Source: Prostheceraeus crozeri
Lineage: Eukaryota; Platyhelminthes; Polycladida; Euryleptidae
NCBI GenBank assembly: GCA_907163375.1
Contig: CAJQUW010012964.1
Coordinates: 248,001 to 312,000, forward strand
DNA length: 64,000 bases
Direction of reading: 5' to 3'
A program made the translations under genes and the position numbers. Positions 23,702-36,313 of this stretch are shown here, piece after piece. The notes below the pieces were generated by a model, which searched no databases, was not told the origin of the DNA, and saw only the letters and a list, made by a program, of their open reading frames with translations. Numbering within the stretch: the first letter of the stretch is position 1; each line of letters opens with the position of its first letter.

Positions 23702-26162
23702 TTGTGTCATGTAAGGTTGAAGTTAATTGATAGAAATTGGTTAGAACGGAATGCCAACTTTTTTTGTAAATGTATCATCTTTGAAATAGGTTCTGTTAGT
23801 GAGAACTTATCTGTCCATTTTTTGTCTGTTTCAAAGCTATTTCATTTTGAGCATAATGACAACGAGTTCTGCAATATTTTGGGATATTTGGCTGGATTTA
23901 AAGGATTTCATAAAGATGACAAAAATGCTTCAATCTCGCACGAATGAGTGGGACGCACCACAATTCCTGCATTACTAAAATAGTCAAATATGGCATTACC
24001 TGTTTCGTAAACTTGGGGATGAGCTCTTTCCAACGGAAATAATGAAATACATTATGGCAGTCGGCCGGAGACAACAAATACATATATCAAAATTCTCTTC
24101 TAAAAATCTTTTATTTCAACAGTTTATTTAATTACCTACTCTTTCATATTACTGCGATATATGGAGATTTGTCCCTTTGTTAAGACAATTCACAAGAATA
24201 TGTGAAAATATATAGGGCATGTTTTTTGAAAAATTCACGCAAGCAATGATTTTACATTTTAGCCATTTATGCGAATCAGCTGTTGATAATTTGGTACTAC
24301 AGTATTGAGCAGGAATTTTTACACAAATATATTCGAGTGTTGCGAAAACTGGTGTAACTTTGATCAAAACGATGGGAATTCACTTGACGGCTTGAAAGTA
24401 AAAAGCCGATTCCACAAGTGCGAGTATATCGGCTATACACGAAACTTGTAAGCTGTAATCTCTCTTTGTCCTCTTGATAAAAACATACATGACCGAGGCG
24501 AAAGGTTATGGAATTAGATATAATGCCTTCTCAGTGCATTTAGCAATTAATTGGCTCGCCTGATAGCGCCCAATTTTCTCCTTGTTGGTTTATAAAGAGA
24601 AGTCCATCAAACATTTTATGACAGTTTGATTGCTACATTATATCGACAGATGGATAGTTGTGCTCATATACCTGAAATATGTTGAAGAATTTGGTAAAAT
24701 GCAGAATGCATTCTTTCGATGCTTTATGAGCATTATCATTGAATTCGTTCAAGCCCAAGGATTCTAGTTCAAGCCCCGCTTCCAAAATTTTAAATTTTTT
24801 TAAATGTGATTTTTATGCATTCTTGAACATTTTATAGCATCTCAATTGACATTACTCGATTACGTAGAGCACGTGCATGTATTGTAGGTTGTAGAAAGGA
24901 GTTAAGATACCTACAACGAGGTCACATTTGAAATTTACATTAGTTTATGCATGGACCTTCTGAAGGAATCGTAAGTCATCTTCTGTCGACATGAATCTAT
25001 TTCGTGTTGCGTGAGGAGTTCGCGACAAAACATCAGCTGCTAACTTTTTACAGACTCGTGTTATCACAGCAGCCGCGTATGCAACAAAGGCCATTCCATG
25101 ATTTTGAAATTGAGCGCCAGAGAGGATACAACAAACGAGGGCAGCAGAAACATTTCAAAAGTGACCGATTCTTATATGATGTGCGTGTTCATGTGGATGT
25201 GGTGTCAATTTTATCAAGATAGCAAGATGTACATGTATTTTGACCAGATATTGATCAGTATTGTTTCTACTTTTAACCCTTCATAGATTTATCTTTCTAT
25301 GATTTTTTCTCGATAATGAATTTGGAATTGGATGCTTTTCTTAAGTGTGCGAGGAGCAGAACCGTGGAGTCCAATAGGTCGAATACTTTTTCAACCGCGA
25401 TTCTAGACCTATGTTGAGAAAAATTATTCCATGGACAACGATGGCCATTTACCCAATTTCTTTACCTTTATGAGGGCAGGGACAGTTTCTTGGTCTCGAA
25501 TACGCACTTCTAGGTCAAACTACTTACCCGGTCCTAGTGAATCGACGTTGAGGTCTGTAGGCATATTTCCGTCCATCAAGAGCCATCTCCGACGAAGACC
25601 AAACGGCAGGAATGGATTTTACACTTTGTTCTCAACTCTTGCGCGGAACGATGAATCCGTTCGACTCCTGTTTGTGTTGCTATGGACAGTACGTGAATGC
25701 ACGCGATGTATTGTTCTTTCTATCATCATTCGTTTATGATACAAAGCGGTTTATCAATGCTATCCTTCAACAATCGTCCAGTAGTAGAATAGAACGAGAG
25801 ATTACCGCATTGTTTTAACTGGCGCGTCACTGTTGCAATTTCCTTTCAGGTGATTGAATAATAATGAACAATTTCGTAGTTGAAAGGGCGATAAAAAAGA
25901 GAATCAACTTAGAGAATAATGTTCACATGCTTTACTCTCTCGTCCCGTTTCTCCGGCTCTTTTATTAATTAACATTGGAGAAATCATGTCAATATCTCTA
26001 CGTGCGATGCAAATATCGTAATCGTAGCATGATCATGCATAAAAGGATAGTCAACGATCTGGATAATTAGAGCCATGATTATAGAATGGTAATGACAGTT
26101 CTTTTTTAACTCATGAATTAATTCGCCCACTTATTTGCATTTTCTGCTAGATTTCTGAATTA
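23702..26162. other. No gene recognised
   Basis: A frame at 25612-25818 (68 codons, Cys-rich start MDFTLCSQLLRG) and an overlapping 102-codon frame at 25431-25739 are both unrecognised and lack splice edges. They are noted but not called. Confidence 0.45.
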
Positions 26163-26275
26163 ATGTTGCTGCGGATCATGGAGATAATGAATCACTGTTG
26201 CAGAGGATCTGGGGATCATGAATCGCTGTTGCAGATGATCTGGGGAGCGTGAATCTCTGTTGCAGAGGATCAGGG
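26163..26275 (+). repeat. 31-bp tandem repeat, about 3.6 units
   Basis: The unit is CTGTTGCAGAGGATCTGGGG followed by ATCATGAATC-type sequence, starting at 26195, 26226 and 26257, with a degraded unit upstream at about 26165. Minisatellite. Confidence 0.85.
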
Positions 26276-26970
26276 AATGGAGAATCAAAATATTCAATTT
26301 TTGCGGACGTTCCTGAGGTCTAAAAGATATTTAATAAATTTGCAAAAAAATTCTTGCAAAATATTCGTGTTTGTATGCTAGGGCTTTGGTAATTGAAACT
26401 TTAATATATGAAAGTTATTAGATATCAAATGGAATGACGATTTGCTGACAAGAAACTGAAGTAAAAAGAAACTTCAGTTGATTATCTAGTAAATTTCAAT
26501 GCAACTTAATGCAACTTAAGTCCTAATATAAAACATTAAAAGCATCTTATTTACTTCTTGGCTCAATTTTCAGGATTGCTAACTTAGAAAATTTGATTAT
26601 TTTTCTGATTTTCCAACAGGCTAAGTGGACCTGCCATGCATGTATGTCCAAATCATTAATCCTATTATTTACTAACTGAATACATTCTGCGGACAATAAA
26701 AATTATCGCCCAGAATTTATTTATAGATGGCTAGAATCATAATACTACGTAAGATTTCAAATTCATGCATGTGGATTAGCTCAATGCTTAGGCATGATTT
26801 CATGATTCACTAAATTAGGCTTTTTTTATCAAAGTATTTTATTAAGCAATTTTATCAGCTTCGTTCATTTGAGGGCTTTCTTACACTTGATCAATTCACA
26901 AAAGTACCAGACACTGAAAAACCTAAAATATCACAATCAAAAACGATGAAAATATTTAACTTTAAAACCT
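26276..26970. other. No gene; probable old hAT-like flank
   Basis: AT-rich. The phrase ATGATTTCATGATTCACTAAA near 26796 is shared with the interiors of the CATAGAG elements further on, so this is probably an old, eroded copy. The left edge of the tandem duplication is at 26971. Confidence 0.35.
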
Positions 26971-27060
26971 GTGCATTGAGATAAAAATAAAACTTAGTTT
27001 ATTGAATGATCGATCAAAGTCACACAAAATAAAATTAAATTAATCCATAAGTTTGAAATC

Positions 27061-27929
27061 CAGCAAATCAGTATTAGTTAAATCCCCAGTGTGTAAACAG
27101 CTTCGATTTTATTAAATCAACTCCAGTTGAGAGCTATTACCACATGTGAGTTATGCAAATTGCTTCACTTTATCGAGAAAAAATCTACACAGATTTGATT
27201 CACCATGATAGCAATACAGAGGGAAGAATAGTAGATTACAAATCCTACGTGGCATGACACCGTTTGAGACGTAATGCTTGTTGAATTAGCAATTCTATGG
27301 GTGACGACTGCTGCTTTGATGGTCAGCGTTATTATTAACAGTATTTTCTTAAGCGTATCCAAAGTGATCATATCATAAACTATGCCGGTCTCTGAAAGAG
27401 CAAGATATCACAACCAAAGACAAAGACATAATTATAAAAATTGTTATAATAAAGTATATTAATGTATGTGGGTCCACAATATGATTCAGATTCAAGAAAT
27501 AAAACATGAATTTAGTGAATCACAACATCATGCCGATCCGTAAAAATACAAATGGAATACTTAAATCTTCAGCCAAGAGGCACAATAAGATCTCAACTTT
27601 TCCATGAAGACTTGCATTATAGTGGGGTTAATGAAATTTCATTGATATGCAGCTTTATTTCCGCATCTTAGCCTGTTACTAAATTTTAATTCCTTTTGAT
27701 AACTGATAAGTTTCATACTAGTTATATAGAGGTACCAAATCGTTAGTAGGCTATACTCGTATAAGCACAGGAACAATTTGCAAAAATTTAGCTTTTTGAA
27801 AATTGATCAAATATTTTTCTAGACCGCAGGAACGCTACCTCCGGAAAAAAGTGAATCTTTCGAAATAAAAGTGTTCACTGCTGACATTTTTTTGAGTCGA
27901 CAACCTACAAATTATATACTTACTCCATG
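27061..27929 (-). mobile_element. CATAGAG-family hAT-like element, left end lost (unit 1)
   Basis: The right part, TTTTTTTGAGTCGACAACC to TACTTACTCCATG, matches the family's terminal block. The interior (ATTTTATTAAATCAACTCCAG, CATGACACCGTTTGAGACG, GATTCAAGAAATAAAACATG) runs in parallel with 46190-46980. The 20-bp left tip present in unit 2 (36631-36650) is missing. No coding capacity; frames here are chance. Confidence 0.75.
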
Positions 27930-28008
27930 TTTGATATTGAACTTTTACAGAGTTCTACAACAGAATTCTACACAATGATTTTTAATGCCCGCTGAATTCA
28001 TTCAGTTA

Positions 28009-29334
28009 CAGTACGCGACAGCAAGTTTTAAACACTGACACATAAGGCAGTAGTCATCTAGCTTCTTTTCTCTCAGAGCTTGATTTCTATAGTCCAAACT
28101 TCAAATTGATGCATCAAACTCCAACTCTAAGCTATGACTAATCACGTGCATCGTGAAATCAATAGCACGTCAATCTGAATCTTGAATTTTCTAGATTTGA
28201 GTCATTTATTCGTTATCTGCGATAGAGCTCTGAAATGGACGAGCGACATGAAAAGCGTATTAGAATTATTGCTCTATCAGAGAACACAGACAAGACAATG
28301 ACTGAAATCGCAAACATTGTTGGTATGTGCAAAGCCAGTGTAAGTCCTATTTTGAAACAATTTCGCGAAACTGGAAATGCAGATTTAGAATATCAAGATT
28401 GTGGTGGTTCAAAACTATCAGACCGAGATCTCCGTCGTATGCGTGTCATCTGTGCAAGCAAGTATGACATCGGTTGTCGTGACGAGCGTCCAAAAAGAAG
28501 CTCTTTTTGACTAAGGCTCAGGCAGAAAAACGTTATCAGTGGGCATTGCAGCACCGTAATTGGGAAGAAGATTAATGGAATAAAGTGATCTGTGGTGACG
28601 AAACTATGATTGAATTGAGAGATAATTGTCCACAATTTGTCAGAGATGTCGATGCTTTTCCTTACTTCTGACTCTGAGCACTATTGTTCAACGACAAAAC
28701 ACCCGAGCAGAGTAATTATTTGGTCTTGTTTCTCATTTTACGGCCCAGGACGAAGCTATATTGTGGAGAGTCAAATGAATACCGAATGATATGTGTCAAA
28801 AATAATCAGGAATCGTGTTATTCAGCAGCTTCAGCAGTGGTATCCTGGGTCAGATGGAATATTTCACCAAGATAATGCCCCAGGTCATAGGAGCAAACGG
28901 GCGATGGAAAAATTTTGTTCCAACAATATCATCGGCATGAATTGACCCCCATCGTCCCAGGATATCAACCCCATAGTGAATCTGTGAGGAATAGTGAAGA
29001 AACGAATTCTGAAAATGAAGCCGAAATCAAAAAACGACAGAATTATTGGATTCATTTAAGTATGTCAACACGATGATGAGATATTCAACATTATGCAATC
29101 TTTGGTTAGATCGATGCCACGACGTGTGAGTGCATTGATCGATTCTCGAGTATTTCATACAAAATACTGAACTCAATTTCATGAAAGTAAGCTTTTTCTG
29201 TAAGTCGAATTTACATTCTCGATGTGATTACATGATCAATTACAAAAGTAATAAAGTTATCTGACGCAATTTTAGACTTTTATGTCAAAAAATCATTGAA
29301 ATGTTACATGTTTAAAACTTTCTGTCGCGTACTG
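28009..29334 (+). mobile_element. Tc1/mariner element (unit 1)
   Basis: The ends are CAGTACGCGACAGCAAGTTT and its near complement, with TA at 28007-28008 and 29335-29336. Length is 1326 bp. The ends differ from those of the 6985 element, so it is a different Tc1 subfamily. It carries a broken transposase on the plus strand. Confidence 0.92.
28235..29170 (+). pseudogene. Tc1-family transposase, broken (unit 1)
   Basis: The N-terminal helix-turn-helix is present (MDERHEKRIRIIALSE, TMTEIANIVGMCKASVSPIL, residues 1-60). Then, in other frames, come KAQAEKRYQWALQHRNW and the first Asp in GDET (codon 28597-28599), IIWSCFSFYGPGRSYIV, the second Asp in FHQDNAPGH (28871-28873), and the third motif as SQDINPIVNLW. 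The codon where the catalytic Glu should be (28976-28978) reads Val, at the right DD34 spacing. There are also in-frame stops (for example after NWEED and after NIIGMN) and at least one frameshift near 28500. The enzyme is dead on several counts. The start ATG at 28235 fits the family length and lies about 225 bp inside the left end. Confidence 0.92.
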
Positions 29335-29336
29335 TA

Positions 29337-29918
29337 GTTTATGATTTGAACAAGTGTCTGATCTTAAAAGATACATTCAACCCTTCCGAAAAAAGCTATG
29401 AAATTGCTAAGTTAGTATACTTGTATATTAAACCAGGAAGCAAGATGCGTTTTCAATTAATGTGCTGCTTAAATATTTCGTGCCAATTCGCTAATATTTA
29501 ATTCTCAAAAGTTTACATTTTTAAACATTGATCAAACATTTTTAGACATCAGGAACATAATCCCCGCAAAAAACTGTATATTTTGATGTAAAATTTCCAG
29601 TGGGCCCTTATGCAGATATTTTTGAGTTGACACTCTACTACTACTATATATACTTATATCTAATTGATTGAACTTCTGGATGATGTTGATGCAATTACAA
29701 TAATCTCCTCAAAATCTTAGCTCACAACAGCTTTAAGAATTCATAGTCATAATCAGAGTGTTCTCCTTGCGAGGTTGATCGTTGCAGAGTTAAAAATAAT
29801 TAGGCCCACCAACATTCATTAATAAAAAATAATTCATCATCAGTCATTGGTTCTTATTTGCATTCTGTCAACTATATGCTTGAAAGCAGCGAACCGACGC
29901 GGTTAACAATGTTTGGCT
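29337..29918. other. Tail of an old CATAGAG-family copy, then unassigned
   Basis: 29500-29660 contains CATTGATCAAACATTTTTAG, then TTTTTGAGTTGACACTCTAC, parallel to the terminal part of the family. The rest up to the piggyBac end is unassigned. The same applies to 38927-39511 in unit 2. Confidence 0.5.
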
Positions 29919-32900
29919 TTAACCCTCCAATACCAGGATACTATAAACTTACAAGTTTAACACATGGAGTCCACTGTGAACCCCAAGTAATTAGCATTAT
30001 TATATCAGTAGCAGAGATCAATTGAAAAGTCAAAACTACTTCTTTAAAAGTTCTATAGTATATCTATGTGGCATTTGGCGGACTTATTTTTAAGCAGATT
30101 CGAGGAGTTCAATGGGTGATCATTCTGGCCCTTTGTTGGCAGATCATTTTCTTCTCCATTGTGAACTTGTGTCTATGAAAAAGTTGCTATCAAGCAAGAA
30201 ATTTAGCCTTGCGAAGTTATTGACACTCAATGCGAGATATATAGATGACTTATGCATCTTTAATTATCAACATTTTGACAGTTTATTCTGTCTTGTCTTT
30301 GTGAACTTTTAAGAATCCGTGTGTCCAGGCCCAATGAACGGGTAAGGAGTCCTTTTCAGAACTACCTTACATTTATTAGAAATAAATAATTTTTATATTT
30401 TATTATATGTGATATCTGCACTTAAGCGGACTTCAGTTACAATAATTCGATTGTCCTTCGATGACTGTCCTTCCGGGAAAAGACGCTGTTCAATCGACAG
30501 ATTGATAATCTACAAGAGAGACCAGATTCCACCAACAAAAAACCAACAAAACGTCTGCGTGGCTGATTACTTGATTCCAGAGGAATGTAAATGAACATTG
30601 AATCACACACGTATTGATTCCTGAAAACCAAACAAGTTATATAAGACAATCAAGATCATGTACTTACTAAAACCTAAAACAACGAATTAGGCCTGCCAGC
30701 TAAGTCAAGGACGTTAGGCCTACTGAAAGTCACCATTGACCGTCATCGAGCCGCTCGTTTCACTGTGTATGTTGAAGGCCATCTATCGACGGCAGCGACT
30801 CCGCCCTTTGTTCAGTGAAAGAATTCAGGCTTCATCATGGATCTCCCCACATCCAAAACGTTGAGAGCTCAAGAGAACGCAAGGCTGAACATGAACAAAG
30901 CCGCTTGTATTAAGTCCAGCAAGCCTCCCTACATGTAGATGCTTGCATAATAAGTGCTATCTCGTACTTTCATGAACCTTGTATTTATGTGAATAACGGT
31001 TGTCTCATTTATGACTGCTTAAGACTATACCTCCGATCGAACTGACAAAATATTCCTGCAGAAATACAAGCAAGTTCGAACATGTATGGGACATTGATAA
31101 GTTTATGTCATGAATAGTTTGGTCTGTCTGTCCCTGATTTATCACATTAGATTCGTGTCTAAAATGCATCCTACAGACTTCCTCCAAAAAGAAGGTGGTC
31201 TCCTGCTTTGTAGAAAAATCTGGTGCTGCCCATCTCTCGATCTGCCTTCTGTAAAACATAACTCGACAATGCTCTTTTGCTTGACTTCATCGTTCCAACC
31301 AGAGTGTAAGCTCCGTCATCTTACGAAAGACAAACTTGTGTAGAAGCTGTCAGAGGCCTACAGTTTACTGCCACTGTCTTCTCCTGAGCGGATGAGTTTA
31401 CAAACGGTATCGAGTGAAAGTGTACATAATCCTTTCCACAATATGATGTGATTCCCATCATACAAAAAGTTCTCTGCTGCAGTGCCTCATAAAAAGTTAA
31501 TAGTCCGCATACTTGGCTGGCTGTTGTTTAGCATATTGCCTAAAACAATACCACCCTCTGAATGAGATCAATGCTACAGAATCATGGCTTGAAGAATTTC
31601 GGCAGTTGGTTTTCGAAAAAGCAGAAATTCTTTTATCGCAGCCATCTTATCTGTTTTTCGTGTACTCACGCGTTCCGTTTTGCAATCAAATCTTAGATTC
31701 TGTAGCATAATAGCGACTCATAGTGGTGACTAAGAATACCTTGCGGTCATGTATGTTCTTTGTTCCAAAGGCTTTGCAATTAATCTCCAATTGACTGCAA
31801 CCAAAGTAGAGAGGAACGATGAGTCCTAAAAAGTTATAAGCTTCGTCGGCTGCTGTCATGCTCTTAACCGTGTTGCTATTTCCCTGCTTTTCTTTCCCTT
31901 CGTTTGTGTACGTTACCATGACGTCCATCAGCAATCGCCAAGAGGTTTGTGATTCTACTGTGTTTCTGCAATCCGTTAGGTCCAGTCCTTCCATTAAGCT
32001 TCTAGAATTCGCTGATGGATCTATTATGTATTCTTCACCCTCCTTTCCGCGAAGATCCGAAGTCCCAGCTGCAGGTAACGTCACTCTAGTAGGTTCACCG
32101 TTTTGTAGTCCTACCGGTACATCGTCGTTACACGCTGAGCTATCACTGCTGTTTTGGCTGCTATGATGTAGGCCCATCGCAGACATCTCGCTGCTTTCAT
32201 ATCAATCTTCGTCCATGTCGGATGGTTGCTCATCATCAGCATTAGATCGATTCCATTGCATTTCCGGCCTTATTCTGACGCCGTTGTCTTTCCATCACTG
32301 TTTTGACTCGAATCTTATCCGAAGAGTATTTTTCAATACTCTGACATGAACGTTTGGGTCATGACAACTTAGTAGAAATCTCATTGGCTGTCGTGATTAC
32401 ACGTAAGCTCCTCGCTACCGCCGACCTGCACCGCAGACACTGCAATTGACGGAGGGATTCAACGTGAATGTGTCATCTTTGTCATGCAGAACTTGGTAAT
32501 CGGTAACCTACCATAATATCTTTGCTGGATTTTCAAATTGCACAATGGTATTTTGAAAAGGATGCAATGCACCGCATTAAGAAAATGTATGCAGTATACA
32601 TACTCAGGCAGTCATGCATAGATGTAGTCTAGAAAAGAGAGCGTGATCACACCTGATCTCAATAGTGCAAATATAGGCATATTAACTAGGCTGCGAGGTA
32701 TGCTCTATAGGGCCGTCACGTCAATGGAATATTATGTATAATGATCCAAATAGAGTCAATGAAGCAAGAACTTGTTGCTTCAATACTCAACACCACTTTG
32801 AAACCTTTTGTTACATGTTGTATGTCATTATTATGAATAATTTCGAATGAGGTCAAACCTGGACCCCATGCACGAGAGTTGTGATTTTTTTAATATTGTC

Positions 32901-33096
32901 AATTCTCAGTAACAATCCAGTAGGCTACCCGTGCTTTATAAGGACTATGAGCAGTTAGGATCACTGTGTAGTGTGCATTAGCAACAAATTCATAGACTGT
33001 TGGATGCCAACATGAAAATATTAAGCTTAGATGTTTGCAATTGCTTTGAAAACTAGTTGGGGTCCAACGTGGACCCCAGCGGAATCGGAAGGTTAA
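29919..33096 (-). mobile_element. piggyBac-type element (unit 1)
   Basis: The left end is TTAACCCTCCAATACC at 29919. The right end is the complement TTAACCTTCCGATTCCGCTG, with TTAA at 33093-33096. Both ends have an inner block with a GTCCAC...ACCCCAA hairpin-like word (GGAGTCCACTGTGAACCCCA left, GGGGTCCACGTTGGACCCCA right), typical of piggyBac termini in my knowledge of the family. TTAA at both borders is the piggyBac target. The interior carries a transposase relic on the minus strand. Length is about 3.18 kb. Confidence 0.8.
31005..32270 (-). pseudogene. piggyBac-type transposase relic (unit 1)
   Basis: Reading down the minus strand, a Ser- and acid-rich N-terminal region (NADDEQPSDMDED, then HHSSQNSSDSSACNDD) leads to a stretch matching the start of the piggyBac DDE domain: MTAADEAYNFLGLIVPLYFG and FLVTTMSRYYA (family form E-x2-x-FLGL, MSR-x-RF). 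Next, in another frame, come ISFRGWYCFRQYAKQQPAKY (family form F-x-GR-x4-RQY-x-P-x-KP-x-KYG) and YTLVGTMKSSKRAL (family GT-x-R-x-NRKGLP region). A 166-codon frame covers the first part (31686-32186); stops and shifts break the rest. It would have cut at TTAA. Dead copy. Confidence 0.72.
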
Positions 33097-33745
33097 TAAT
33101 AATATTACTCGTGCAAGGTGGTTGAATTCTTCCACGTGCGATAATACCGCAGAATGCTTTCCTCAAATAATCTCACGCAGTGAGCTGTGTATAGCCTGCC
33201 GCAGCGCATGCATTTGCCACACCATCTGTCATTATCACATTTCGACTTTATTGCCTTCAGCCACTTTTATCGCGTCGTGCGTTCGCATTATGCATCGAAG
33301 AATTAATCTGCTACCAGGACAAGAGGTCCAAATTTCCTTATCCTTCATCAACTTGCTTGTGATGAAGTGTCAACGATCACATTATTTATTTCAAAATTTT
33401 CGTGCGTTGTAATCCGCATGGTGTGCACTCAGCAGCCAAAGTAAAGATTATGCTTAAATTCAATCCCTGTTCTATCTGTTCATGTATTTTCCAACGCTTT
33501 GATTTAAGTTGCACTTGACCTGTAAAATTGTTCACCATGTGATGCAAATTTACCTAGATCGATGCAATGCTGGAATTCTTGTGCCACAGAACCCTCAATT
33601 ATGCAGATGTTCATCTTACAGACGTTCTGTAGTACTGGAAAATGTAAGTAGCTTCTTCAAATGTAGAATGCATGTTCAAAAATTAATAAAAGTGCAGAAT
33701 CGTTTCCTGATGCATCATGAGGTCATCAAATTATGAGAAATATGA

Positions 33746-33761
33746 GACACACACACACACA
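33746..33761. repeat. CA microsatellite (shorter in unit 2)
   Basis: About eight CA units here, and fewer at 43330-43340. The length difference is the kind seen between alleles or recent duplicates. Confidence 0.9.
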
Positions 33762-33797
33762 TATATAGAAACTAAAGTGATCGAGCAAACATAGCTA

Positions 33798-34552
33798 CCC
33801 TGTGGAAACGAATCTTGCGAGCGGCTGGCGGATATCAGCTAAAGAATATCATGCTACAGTTCAGTCATATTTGCTGCATATTTGCTGGCGAAGTTCGCCG
33901 GCGACAATTCGTGAACTTATAAGCCACCTTTTACTTTTACTTTCTCTCTTATTTAATTCCTCATTACCGCCTCCACTGCCGAGGCTCTATCTTCTCCCTC
34001 ACCTCCTTGTCATTGCCCACACATGGCCAGTCTATCTTAGAAATATGTGCAGACTATCACATTCTTTGATAATGATAATATAATAGAGGATCTGGTTATA
34101 TCAATTTGCATAACATCTCTTGACATTCAGTAATTTACAACAACAACTCAATACTACAAATCATAGTATTTACTACGACATACTTTTTTAGTTTAAGCTT
34201 TCATGAATAAGAAAAAGATCCCTTTTCAACAGATCAGACTAATGATGCAATTTATTTTCATACGAAGTCAATATACGAACATTGCTACTTACTACTAATT
34301 GCTATAGCATTCACTATTTCGCCGGTTGGCGAAAAATTAGCTGAAATTAGCTAACAAACATCTATCAATTAGTTACAGCAACTTACTCGCCACCTACCAC
34401 TTCTGGATTTTCGACGCATTCTAAAAAATAAAGGCGACTTTCACATCTTGCGATGATTTTGTTACAAAATTGAGCAAAAAATTGATTTAGCCGCAAAATC
34501 GCTAACTGACCATGATAATCTATTGATATTAGCGATCGACGTTCCCACAGGG
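33798..34552. mobile_element. TA-flanked MITE with CCCTGTGG ends (unit 1)
   Basis: The ends are CCCTGTGGAAACG and complement CCCTGTGGGAACG, with TA at 33796-33797 and 34553-34554. Inside are short palindromic words (GGCGAAGTTCGCCGGCG, CGCCGGTTGGCG, AGCTGAAATTAGCT). It is 755 bp and non-coding; the 93-codon plus frame at 33802 is not protein-like. Confidence 0.75.
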
Positions 34553-34651
34553 TAATATGAAATTTACAATAAAATGGAGAGATAATTGCTCAATTTCAAT
34601 TCTACTATGCAAGTGGTCGGACTACTTAATGTGGCCTACAATAGAAAAGTC

Positions 34652-36313
34652 CATGGAGTAGGGATGTATAGGTTGAGTGTCGACTCAGAAAAGCATCTGC
34701 ATACAGTGAAAATTTTTATATAAAAAAGGATTCAGTTTTTTGCGGAGATTGCGTTCCCGTGGTCCAATAAATTATTTGAGCAGTTCTAAACTTTTTTATA
34801 CTCTACCTCCATACTTTTTTGAGTCGACACCAAAGATTTTATTTAATATTATAAAGGGCTAGATAGGAAATAGACGTATTTTTACCTAGTGTGCGACGAA
34901 ACCAGTGAAAATCAGCTGATATTGCATTAATTTGAAAATATTTGCAAGCGAGCAACAACATTCCTATCCATTACCTCTTTTTAGTAATTGCAGAACTAAA
35001 ACGCATTTTGATAATAAATCAAGACATTTTTACATGTTTAAAGGAAACGTCCGAATTTCAACAAATAGGGCCTAAGAGTACAACATTCTACTTTTTCAGA
35101 TGTCTTGCAAAAACGTCTTCAGATTGAAATAAGAGCACTGCTGATACAATTATTTCAATAAGACATTGCATTATTTTATGACAGTTGATTCTTAAATCTG
35201 AAGAGCGCATGTTATATAGGAATAATACAAATGAAAACCAATTGTTTCTTTTCTGGATGAAAGCAGAGTGAAGTTCACCTGCAATTCACCAGATACATGA
35301 CTAAATGACTTTTCTGAACAGAAAAAGGAACCACATCTTTACTTGTGATCATGCAGCCATGGTTGCCTCTTTGCAATAAGTCCGATACCTGGCTATGGTT
35401 GAACATGTACATCGATGCTGTGCCCATGTGCACCGGCCCGGCCACGCCAGACGCGATGCCGGGGTTACTGCCAAGCTTAGCAATAATATAACGTGTATAT
35501 ATAATTTTGTAGTAAGAAATTACATGATACAACAGAAAAAATAAATATGAACTATCAGAAAATTTGATATAAAATTGGCTTAAGCAAATAAAAACAAACA
35601 ACATATACCGATATGTATGTTATGCGATGCACATTGTCAACATCTTTGACATCGACAGACATGCGATGATCGATTCCAGTTGGCCCTAAAACGCCCTCTG
35701 TTAATTATTTGCAATAGATCCACTGTATGTTTCAGCTTGGTAAATAACTCGAAGGACATGGGTGAGCTCTATTAATAGCCACTTCCTCACTGTGATACTC
35801 GGATTCTCACTGAAATCGTTTATGTCATGAATTATACAGAGGGGAGGGAGTTAGTGTTTATCAAATTATACCGCATCAGTCTTCATGTGAATATTTTTTC
35901 CTCCAAATTGATAGTGCTGCATTAAATTGCTGTATTACCGCTCTCATCTTTAACAATCTTTTTCAGAGAAACTACTGAACGAATATTCTTGAAACTTATC
36001 ATGTAACATCAGTGAATTATGCTTTACATCATGTGCCATTTCCAAGCCTTTTTGTCGCATTGCACATCGCACAGCCGACAAAACAGCAATTTCGCTCCAT
36101 TGCCGTAATGCTTTTCTTGCCACGATAAGGACCGCAATAAAATAGGTTCAAATTTAGGCATCTATTTCTCATCTAGCCCTTTTAAACAATTAGACATCTT
36201 TGGTCGACACTCTACCTATATATCCCAATTCTATAATCGAAAGTGTATACACATTGGGGATTTAATAGATGCGGATTTACCACTCTACCTAATACATGCA
36301 TACTTACTCTATG
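34652..36313 (+). mobile_element. CATAGAG-family hAT-like element with cargo (unit 1)
   Basis: It starts CATGGAGTAGGGATGTATAG and ends TTACTCTATG, flanked by an exact 8-bp duplication, GAAAAGTC (34644-34651, 36314-36321). Left terminal block: GAGTGTCGACTCAGAAAAG and TTTTTTGCGGAGATTGCG. Right terminal block: ATCGAAAGTGTATACACATT and GGGGATTTAATAGATGCGG. At 1662 bp it is about twice the family's simple form of ~840 bp. The extra is an inner fragment of the same family (ending at 36236 in CTCTACCTATATATCCC) plus about 1 kb of unrelated sequence with a GC-rich exon-like block. Confidence 0.82.
35343..35467 (-). pseudogene. GC-rich exon-like block, possibly captured (unit 1)
   Basis: A 125-bp block on the minus strand, clearly richer in G+C than its neighbours, is bordered by TTGGCAG-type acceptor and GTAAAG-type donor words. 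One frame reads through it with protein-like composition (NPGIASGVAGPVHMG, MYMFNHSQVSDLLQ, NHGCMITSK). It sits inside the hAT-like element 34652-36313. The family is not recognised. It could be a piece of a host exon picked up by the element; the acceptor lacks a strong pyrimidine tract. Confidence 0.35.

Noticed and set aside
25431-25818. Overlapping 102- and 68-codon frames as a small Cys-rich protein
   Set aside because: No signal peptide, no splice borders and no family resemblance; two competing frames argue for chance.
33122-33412. Frame kept in both tandem units (33122-33412 and 42619-42996) as a conserved gene
   Set aside because: The units are too similar for conservation to mean anything, and the frame overlaps the piggyBac border or runs just beyond it with no motif.
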